64,000 bases of DNA, from NCBI GenBank assembly GCA_965226945.1, contig OZ245717.1:8738312-8802311 (forward strand), in the 5' to 3' direction. Positions 34,701 to 42,600 of this stretch are shown piece after piece (positions within the stretch are counted from its first letter, which is position 1; every line of letters begins with the position of its first letter). The position numbers and the translations under genes were made by a program. The notes under the pieces are model-generated. The model saw only the letters and a program-made list of their open reading frames with translations. It was not told where the DNA came from and ran no database searches. This DNA comes from SYLG01 sp965226945 (lineage in GTDB: Bacteria > Planctomycetota > Planctomycetia > Gemmatales > Gemmataceae).

Positions 34701-37700
34701 AATCGGCATCGTTTTCGTTCACGGCGAGCGGCCAGCCGGTTCCCTCCTTCAGCGTCGCCAAGAATGAACTTCCCGCCGGCGTCGAGTTCAATGCAGCGAC
34801 GGGCGCATTGAGCACCAAGGGATCGATTGTTCCCGGCACCTACAAACTGAACGTAAGCGCATCGAACGGCCTTTCCGCCCCCATCACTCAGGCCTTCACC
34901 CTGGTGGTGAACAAAGCGGCGCTTCAAATCAAAGTGGACGACAAATCAAGAATTTACGCAGCGGCCAACCCGACGTTGACCGTCACTTACACCGGTTTCA
35001 TCGCGGGTGATGGCCCGGCATCGGTCACCGGCCTGGTGCTCAATGTTGCGGCCACGAACGCCAGTTTTCCGGGAGACTACCCGATCACCGCCTCGGGTGC
35101 GTCCTCGCCCTTTTACAACATCGAATATGTCCAGGGAAAACTGAGCGTCACCAAGAAGAAGCTCGAAGTCAACCTGGCGAACCTCACCAAGAATTACGGA
35201 TCGACCTTCAATCTCAATCCCCAGGTCAATGCGCCCGCCAACCAGGCCGGCAGCGCCTATTTTTCTCAGGCCATCGACATCACGAAATTCTCGACCTCGT
35301 TCACCTTCAAAACCTTGGCCCTGTCCTCCACTCCGGGGGATGGATTCACCTTCATCGTGCAAGGCAATGGGACGGCCGTGCTCGGGACCAACGGCGAGGG
35401 GCTCGGGTTCCAGGGAATCGGCAAGAGCGTCGCGATCAAATTCGACTTCTTCAACAATGGCGGCGAAGGGGACATTTCGACGGGCATCTACCTGAACGGC
35501 GCGCGCCCGACGACTCCTTCGGTATCGCTTGTCGGCTCGCCGATCGATTTGCGTTCCGACCGCGCCTTCCTGGCCGAATTGACCTATGACGGATCGGTAT
35601 TGAAGGTGAAGGTTACCGACACCGTCTCCGGGTTATCTGCCGCGCAATCGTACCCGGTCGATATCGCCACTCAGGTCGGCGGCAGCAATGCCTTTGTGGG
35701 ATTCACCGCCGCCACGGGGGCGCTGGTTTCGCGGCAGTCGATTCTGAGCTGGGATTGGACCAACCGCGATGGCGCGAAACGGTTTTCCTTTGCGACGATG
35801 GAAGGTGCGAAAGAGCTCATCGTCAATGGTTCGGCCATCCTCAACGGTCCGGCACTCATCATGACCGGCTTTGGCACCGCGGGCAAGGTCGCCACCGGAG
35901 TCGGCGACGAAAGCTTGAGCTATGCCCTTTATGGCAGTGGCGGCGATGCCCAAAGCCATGCGGGAGACTACCCCCTTCAGGGATATTTGGTGGGCGCCAA
36001 TGCGGCCTTTTATGAACTCGACCTGAAGGGACTGAAACTGGTCGTCAAGAAGGCCGCCTTGCTCGTCAAACCGAAGGATGCATTCAAGGTTTATGGCGAC
36101 ACCCCGACCTTGAGCGATAAAGAGTTTTCCGTCGACGGCACGCTGTTCAACGGCGACATGGTTTCGTCGGTCGTGATAACGAGCGAGGCCACCAAGGCCA
36201 ACGCCAATGCGGGGACGCATCCGATCGTGGCCGTAGAGGCCAAGGGGAAGGGGCTTGAGAACTACGAGATCGTGATGGGCAGCGGCAGCTTCCTGGTGAA
36301 CAAGGCGCAACTGACGATCACGGCCGATTACAAGACGAAGATTTATGGCGCTCCCCTGCCGGCCTTGACTGCCTCTTATCTGGGATTTCTCGCAGGCGAT
36401 GGACCTTCGGCCGTGAGCGGACTGGTGCTGACAACCAACGCAACCGCGACGAGTGAAATTGGCGATTACAAGATCTCCGCGAAGGGCGCCACGGCCACCA
36501 ATTACATCATCACTTTGGGTGGCGACGGCACCCTGACGGTCAACCGGGCCACCTTGACGATCACGGCCGACAGCAAAACCAAGGTCTACGGCGCAGCGAT
36601 CCCCACCCTGACCTCGACGATGATCGGCCTGGTCGCGGGCGATTCTCCGAGCCTGATCAAGGGGCTGGCGCTCTCAACGGTGGCGCAGGCCAACAGTGGC
36701 GTGGGCACCTTCAAAATCACCCCGTCCTCCGCGGTGGGTCCCAAGAATTATTCGATTGTGTTCGTGGAAGGCACGCTAACGATCACCAAGGCGGCGTTGA
36801 CGGTGAGCGCCGATCCCAAGACCAAGACCTACGGCGCGGCGCTACCGGCCTTGACCGCGACCTTCCAGGGATTGGTCAATGGCGACACCACAACTGCATT
36901 GACGGGCTTGACGCTGACAACCGTGGCTACGCAGAGCTCTCCCATCGGCGACTACGCCATCAATGGCAAGGGGCTCAACGCTCCCAACTACGACGTGACC
37001 TATGTGCCGGGAAACCTCAAGGTGGCCAAGGCGACTCTGAAAATCACGCCCAATAACATAAGCAAGATTTACGGCCAGAGTGTTGCATTTGCCGGCACCG
37101 AGTTCACGGCCTCGGGGCTGGTCGCGGGGGACCGGCTCGACAAGGTGAAGCTGACGACCGCCGCTTCCGCGGCTTCCGCGCTGGTGGGCACCTACAACAT
37201 TCAGCCGTCGCAGGAACAGGGCGTTGGGCTGGGCAATTACGACATCGTTTACAACGCGGGCGTGTTGACGGTGAACCGGGCCGCGCTCACGATCACGGCC
37301 GATAACAGCAAAAAAGTCTACGGTCAGGCGAACCCCGCGTTCACGGCGCGTTATGCGGGCTTTGTCAATGGCGATGGCCCGTCGTCGGTGTTCAATCTGA
37401 AGGTGACGAGCAGCGCGGGGAATTCAAGCCCCGCGGGCACTTACCCGATTGCGCCCAGCGGGGCCGAAAGCGCCAACTATGTCATTTCCTTTGTGAACGG
37501 CCAGTTGACGGTGGACAAGGCGGCGCTGACGATCGTTGCCGACAACAAGTCACGCGCTTACGGCGCGGCCAACCCCGCGTTCACGGCGACTTACCAGGGG
37601 TTAATTCTGGGTGATACCGCTACGAGCGTCAGTGGCCTGAGCCTGACGAGCGTGGCGACTTCCGCAAGCGCAGTGGGTTCGTATGAAATCGTCGCTTCCA

Positions 37701-38980
37701 AGGCGGTTTCGTCCAATTACACGATCGCGTATGTGAGTGGATTGCTTGCGGTGACCAAGGCCAGGTTGACGATTAGCGCGGACAACAAAACGAAAACGTA
37801 TGGCGCTGCCCTGCCCGATTGGACGCCTTCATTTTCGGGGCTGGTCAATGGCGATACCGCGGCCGTGGTCTCCGGCTTGAGCCTGAGTTCGACGGCAACC
37901 GCTTCCAGTCCGGTGGGCAGTTACTCGATCGCGCTCACCGCAGGCGCGGCAGGCAATTACGACATCCAACTGAAGGCAGGATCGCTCACAGTGACGCCCG
38001 CGACCTTGACGATCACGGCCGACAACAAGACTCGCTATTACGGGGGCAGCAATCCGGCGCTGACCGCTTCGTTTGCCGGCTTGGTGCTCGGTGATTCGCC
38101 CTCGGTGGTGAGTGGATTGCAGTTAACCACTCCGGCCAGCAATGCCAGCAAGGTGGGTTCTTATGCGATCCTGGCAAGCGGGGGGACCGCGGCCAACTAC
38201 ACGATCAAGCTTGCGAACGCCTCGCTCACGGTAACACCCGCTCCGCTGACGATCACGGCCGATGCCAAGACCAAGACGTATGGCGCCGCCATGCCGCCCC
38301 TGACCGTCACATACAGCGGGCTGGTTCATGGCGAAACGTCCTCGGTGGTCGCCGGTCTCAAGTTGAGCACGACGGCCACGAAAACGAGCAAGGTGGGGGA
38401 CTACGCGATCACCCTTACGGGCGGCGCCTCCGCCAACTACGCGATCCGGTTGGAACAAGGGAAACTCGCGGTCACCAAGGCCCTGCTCACGATCACCGCC
38501 GACAACAAGTCAAGGAAGGCCGATACCGACAATCCGGCGTTCACGGCGACGATCGCCGGGCTGGTGAATGGCGACACCAAGGCGGTGGTCACCGGGCTGG
38601 GCTTTGTGACCGAGGCGACCAAAAACAGTGTGACGGGGGTGTATGCGATCACTCCCAAGGCCAACGTGAATTCCAACTACGAGATTGCACTACGCGCCGG
38701 ATCGCTGACGGTGTTCAAGGCCCCCACATTCAGCGGTCCGGCCAGCGTGCAACTCGCCGCGAAATCGACGCTGACCTATGCGTTTGCGGTGACGGGCTTC
38801 CCCGATCCCCAGTTCTCCATCGGCAAGGGTTCGTTGCCTACGGGCGTGACACTCAATCCTGTCACGGGAGTGCTCAACCTGAGCCCGGCGACGCGCGCGG
38901 GGATTTACCGCTTCACGATCAAGGCGGCGAATCTGGGGGGCGCGGTCACTCAGGACTTTGTCCTGACGCTCGTTTCATGA
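31751..38980 (+). CDS. Giant secreted FG-GAP / MBG-repeat / L-type lectin-like protein
   Basis: This protein of about 2409 aa is probably extracellular and adhesive. I prefer ATG 31751, with GAGG six bases upstream; ATG 31685 would add 22 residues. Residues about 20-45 hold the planctomycete motif RRLQLEALEERLNLN. FG-GAP/VCBS-like repeats (GDFNxDGxxDLxxAN) fill about 64-390. Putative-Ig 'He_PIG' units follow to about 647, with another at about 967 and one at the C-terminus. I count 17 MBG-like units (LTITADNKTKxYGxxxP). One L-type lectin-like module lies at about 1157-1337 (GEGLGFQGIGKSVAIKFDFF). No classical signal peptide or C-terminal anchor is visible. Confidence 0.85.
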   Translation: MRFRLWSVFPLSRAQKLKNGSAGVLGRRLQLEALEERLNLNAPALFSVAGNLRAPMNLGSVVSPAAIITGDFNKDGIPDLATANPFRNSISIMMGQGKGAFAAAVNITVNGNPQAILAADLNNDGFIDLATANYKTDTISVLLGNGNGSFKAPQNGTLPAGAGPRHLIAGDFNRDGLSDIATANFENQSVSMLLGQGHGKFSGPQSFLVGDNPAALALGDFNRDGKLDLASANAGSKNLSLLLGDGVGGFTAGATLAAGSDPESIAAADFDRDGITDLAVADPANNLVWTLLGDGLGGFGSASSFATGTQPLALQVGEFNGDKILDIATVNASGKSLSLLFGQGDGGFQAPLDFDAASNPVALTAGDFNGDGLLDLVAANNPGNQISLINNSYFPSSANFTVNQASRFAFQATGSPAPVYQIASGSLPQGLSLDPLTGILSGAPAAGTHGTYSLIVSASNGVGDPANLDFTLNVRQSPNITSAASAIFRAGESQSFAFSAEGFPLPTFAITAGILPHGLTFDAATGVLSGTPAPGSGSVRDLVVSASNGTAPDATQVFHLAVEEAASITSAASTTFTYGQTGSFKITAAGYPAPILSVDSLPAGISFDPVTGLLSGKAAAAGSYFFSVDASNGIGSDAMQSFQLTVDAATLTVTPENKAKGYGGRLPLLTASMEGFVNGDGPDAVSGLEFATSALLSSPVGNYTITASGGEAANYKFVYKEGTLTISPAVLTVTLENKTKVYGAALPALTVKITGFVNDEKASLVTGLKVSTLATASSGAGNFAIVGSGAQAANYTFQYVPGTLTVTKALLTITAENKTKIYGAKLPDYTVQYAGLVNGDTGSVVSGLSFQATASTASPVGQYAIVPIGALAANYSFQFAEATLTVTRAPLTIVADDKVRLAGEANPIFSAQYKGLVNNDITAVVTGLVFQTTATKASPAGKYPIVPSNGIAANYNITFVHGTLSINEPAKFTSATSGSFVYGKSASFSFTASGQPVPSFSVAKNELPAGVEFNAATGALSTKGSIVPGTYKLNVSASNGLSAPITQAFTLVVNKAALQIKVDDKSRIYAAANPTLTVTYTGFIAGDGPASVTGLVLNVAATNASFPGDYPITASGASSPFYNIEYVQGKLSVTKKKLEVNLANLTKNYGSTFNLNPQVNAPANQAGSAYFSQAIDITKFSTSFTFKTLALSSTPGDGFTFIVQGNGTAVLGTNGEGLGFQGIGKSVAIKFDFFNNGGEGDISTGIYLNGARPTTPSVSLVGSPIDLRSDRAFLAELTYDGSVLKVKVTDTVSGLSAAQSYPVDIATQVGGSNAFVGFTAATGALVSRQSILSWDWTNRDGAKRFSFATMEGAKELIVNGSAILNGPALIMTGFGTAGKVATGVGDESLSYALYGSGGDAQSHAGDYPLQGYLVGANAAFYELDLKGLKLVVKKAALLVKPKDAFKVYGDTPTLSDKEFSVDGTLFNGDMVSSVVITSEATKANANAGTHPIVAVEAKGKGLENYEIVMGSGSFLVNKAQLTITADYKTKIYGAPLPALTASYLGFLAGDGPSAVSGLVLTTNATATSEIGDYKISAKGATATNYIITLGGDGTLTVNRATLTITADSKTKVYGAAIPTLTSTMIGLVAGDSPSLIKGLALSTVAQANSGVGTFKITPSSAVGPKNYSIVFVEGTLTITKAALTVSADPKTKTYGAALPALTATFQGLVNGDTTTALTGLTLTTVATQSSPIGDYAINGKGLNAPNYDVTYVPGNLKVAKATLKITPNNISKIYGQSVAFAGTEFTASGLVAGDRLDKVKLTTAASAASALVGTYNIQPSQEQGVGLGNYDIVYNAGVLTVNRAALTITADNSKKVYGQANPAFTARYAGFVNGDGPSSVFNLKVTSSAGNSSPAGTYPIAPSGAESANYVISFVNGQLTVDKAALTIVADNKSRAYGAANPAFTATYQGLILGDTATSVSGLSLTSVATSASAVGSYEIVASKAVSSNYTIAYVSGLLAVTKARLTISADNKTKTYGAALPDWTPSFSGLVNGDTAAVVSGLSLSSTATASSPVGSYSIALTAGAAGNYDIQLKAGSLTVTPATLTITADNKTRYYGGSNPALTASFAGLVLGDSPSVVSGLQLTTPASNASKVGSYAILASGGTAANYTIKLANASLTVTPAPLTITADAKTKTYGAAMPPLTVTYSGLVHGETSSVVAGLKLSTTATKTSKVGDYAITLTGGASANYAIRLEQGKLAVTKALLTITADNKSRKADTDNPAFTATIAGLVNGDTKAVVTGLGFVTEATKNSVTGVYAITPKANVNSNYEIALRAGSLTVFKAPTFSGPASVQLAAKSTLTYAFAVTGFPDPQFSIGKGSLPTGVTLNPVTGVLNLSPATRAGIYRFTIKAANLGGAVTQDFVLTLVS

Positions 38981-39669
38981 ATGTCCGGGCAGGGTGCTCT
39001 CATTTTTGGGGCCAAGGGACTGCGAGCGCCTTTGGGAAGGATTCCTCTCCCTTCACCGGAAAACGGCGGATTTGCCTTTCTCGGGCCGTAAAGTCCCTTC
39101 ATGAGAAGAGAATCTTTCACAAATCCGAAGATTTCTCAGCTGAAACACGAGGTTCCGATTTCTTTCGCGAAAACCAGGAATTTTTTGTGGCAAAGAAAAA
39201 AATCTAAAGTTCGGCGCTGAAGGCTTGATTAGGGTTTCGAGAAGTGTGCACGGCACGGGCAAAGGCGCGCGGAGCATCGTCCTGGAAGAAAAACCTGGCC
39301 GTTATGCCACAGGGATGACGGAAAACACGCAAATCGCTCGACGAAAACCCCAGAACCCGCAATCAACGCAGGCCAATCACGCCACCTATCCACCCCAAAC
39401 AACTCAAATCAACAACAACCTCTCACGAACAGATGAAGCGCTGGATCGCCAAATCTATCCCGGCGGCTGTTGCATTCGAATTCCCCATCTGGGGAACGAG
39501 AAAGACAAACGACCCAACCTGCCAAATCGATGGAAACGCTCTCACAAATGAAAAAAATTTGACTTCCGACGGGACGCCCCCCTAGTTAAGCTTTCCCTTA
39601 CGCCGCTATAGCCCGCAAAGCCCATTTTTTGGGCACTCTCCGCACGATCCGCTCGGAAGGAATGGCCAA
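38981..39669. other. Intergenic region between the two giants, 689 bp
   Basis: No supported gene was found; the 108-codon reading at 39225-39551 is low-complexity without a domain or good ribosome-binding site. The stretch is markedly more AT-rich than its neighbours, particularly 39090-39220, and holds a candidate promoter at its end. No clear terminator follows the first giant gene. Confidence 0.5.
39559..39588 (+). promoter_or_regulatory. Candidate promoter of the second MBG giant
   Basis: TTGACT (39559-39564) and TAGTTA (39583-39588), with an 18-base spacer, lie about 80 bases before the ATG at 39670. The -35 matches consensus at five of six positions. Confidence 0.4.
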
Positions 39670-42600
39670 ATGCTTTTCCGGAATTTTTTCCGCCACCTTT
39701 TTGTGCACGCTGCCCATTCCCCCCACTCTTATCGCGACCTCGCCCGACCCTTGGGCGCCCTGCACCGCCCCGCCAGGAAAAACAAAAACCGGGTGCGTCG
39801 CTCGCTCGGCCTCGAATCGCTGGAAGATCGCTGCAATCCCGCTCCGTTCGGCGCGCTTCCTGTTCCGCAAAGTTCGGTTTTCGATTCGTCGCCCAAAAGC
39901 ATCCTCTTCGTTGACCGCAATCTCGCCCCTTCTCTGCCCGCCGCGGAAACGTCCGGCTCGCTGATGGTCCTGCTTGACCCAGAGCGTGATTTCTTTGGAC
40001 AGATCGGCCAGGGCCTGGCGGGTCTTTCCGACCTCAACGCCGTCCGCCTCATTACGCACGGACAGGCCGGAGGGGTCCTCCTTGGCACACAAGTCATTGA
40101 TGACGCTGCTTTGAACGCGCATGCGTCGCTTGTGCGATCCTGGGGATCTTCCCTGGCGCCTGGCGCCGACTTCCTCGTCTACGGCTGCTCGGTGGCGGCA
40201 ACTTCGGCGGGCACCACCTTCCTGAAAGATTTGAGCAGGCTAACGGGAGCCGATGTCGCCGGCAGCACCGACCTCACGGGAGCCAAGGGGGATACCGCCC
40301 TCGAATTCTCCACAGGCAAGGTAACGCAAACGATCTTGGCGGCGCAAAAGGACTGGGCCGGTTCCGGTTTGACGCTTGGCGACACCACCACAACCACCGT
40401 CACCTACGATGGCGCCACCACCTCAAGCATGGTCTACGGCCAGATATTGAGCTATTTGGCGACGGTTGTGAACACGACGCCCAATTTCGGTACCGAACCG
40501 ACCGGCTCGGTCGAATTCAAAGATGAGTTCAACAATTCCCTTGGGACCGTGGCGCTGGTCGCGGGACTTGGCGGCACCTACACGAGCACCGCCACGTTAA
40601 CCCTCGCCAGCCCTGTGCCGTTCAACGTCGGCAGCCACCAGATCGTGGCCTATTACACAAGCGACACCCCCGCCTCTTTTGACGATTCAAGCGACACCCC
40701 CGGCGTCTCCCAGGACATTACGCCCGCTGCCCTCACGGTGACGGCCGACCCAAACACCAAGACTTACGGCTCCGCCGACCCGACTCTGACTTACAATTAC
40801 AGCGGCCTGGCCAATGGCGACACCGTCTCCATCTTCACCGGTGCGCTCAGTCGCAACGCGGGAGAAACGGTGAGCGGCAGCCCCTATGCCATTACCCAGG
40901 GCTCGCTGGATGCCGGCTCCAACTACACGATCAACTTCACCGGCAACACTTTCACCATCACCACCGCCACCCTGATCGTCACCGCCGACCCCAAAACCAA
41001 GGTCTATGGCTCCGCCGATCCGACCCTGACCTACTCCTACAGCGGTCTGACCAACGGAGACACCTCCGGCGTCTTCACCGGCTCGCTGATTCGCACCGTC
41101 GGCGAAACCGTCCTCGGCAGTCCGTACGCCATCAGCCAGGGCTCGCTGGATGCCGGCTCCAACTACACGATCAACTTCACCGGCAACACTTTCACCATCA
41201 CCACCGCCACCCTGATCGTCACCGCCGACCCCAAAACCAAGGTCTATGGCTCCGCCGATCCGACCCTGACCTACTCCTACAGCGGTCTGACCAACGGAGA
41301 CACCTCCGGCGTCTTCACCGGCTCGCTGATTCGCACCGTCGGCGAGACCGTCCTCGGCAGCCCGTACGCCATCAGCCAGGGCTCGCTGGATGCCGGCTCC
41401 AACTACACGATCAACTTCACCGGCAACACTTTCACCATCACCACCGCCACCCTGATCGTCACCGCCGACCCCAAAACCAAGGTCTACGGTTCCGCCGACC
41501 CGGCGCTGACCTATACCTACAGCGGCCTGACCAATGGCGATACGGCGGCGGTCTTCACCGGCTCACTCATTCGGGCCGCGGGCGAAAGTGTGGCAGGCAG
41601 CCCTTATGCCATTACCCAAAACACCCTGGGCGCCGGAAACAACTACACCATTAGTTACACCGGCGCCGACTTCACCATCACCAAGAAAGCCCTGACGATC
41701 ACCGCCTCCAATGTCAGCGGCACCTATGCGTCGATCTCTCTCGATGGCGCCACGGGCTTCACCTCAAGCGGTCTCAATGGCGCCGAAACAATCGGCTCGG
41801 TCACACTGACCTCCAACGCCACGTTGTCCACCAGCGGCAACTTCAACTACAGCGCCGCCCCCTGGACCCTGACTCCCTCCGCGGCCACCGGCGGCACGTT
41901 CGATCCGAACGATTACTCGATTTCCTATGTCAGCGGTTCCTTGACCGTTACGAAGAAGGCGCTGACGATCTCGGCCACCGGCGTCAACAAAATCTACGAC
42001 GGCACGACGAACGCCACGGTCACCTTGTCCGACGACCGGGTCACAAGCGATCTGTTCACCGACAGCTACGCCAGCGCCATCTACACCACCGACAAGCATG
42101 TAGGCACGAGCAAGCCGATCAGCGTGACCGGCATTTCGATCGCAGGCACCGACGCGAACAATTACACCTTCAACACCACCGCGGCGACCACGGCCGACAT
42201 CACGAAAAAGGCCGTAACCTTCACGATCGGCAACGCCACCCAGACCTATGGCAGCCCGGTCGACCTCAACCCGACCTGGACGCCAAGCCCCTACAACCAG
42301 GCGGGCAGCGCGTTTTACTCCACGCCGGTAGATATCACGAATTTCACGACCCGATTCTCCTTCCAGTCCGACGCCTACACCTCGACTCCGGCCGACGGCA
42401 TCACCTTCGTCATTCAAAATGCCGGCCTGACGGCGCTCGGCGCTAACGGTGAGGGATTGGGCTACCAGGGGATTGGTAACAGCGTTGCGATCAAGGTCGA
42501 CCTGATCGACAACTATGGCGAAGGCACCAATTCGACGGGCATCTATTACAACGGGGTCAATCCTTCGAACCCGGCGTATCCCTCCCAACCGCTGACCCCC

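Noticed and set aside
39225..39551. 108-codon reading between the giants
   Set aside because: It is low-complexity, polar, without a ribosome-binding site or a known family, and lies in an AT-rich spacer.
40899..41486. CRISPR array or mobile-element origin for the 240-bp repeats
   Set aside because: The repeats stay in frame, encode one MBG unit each and have no spacers or transposase.
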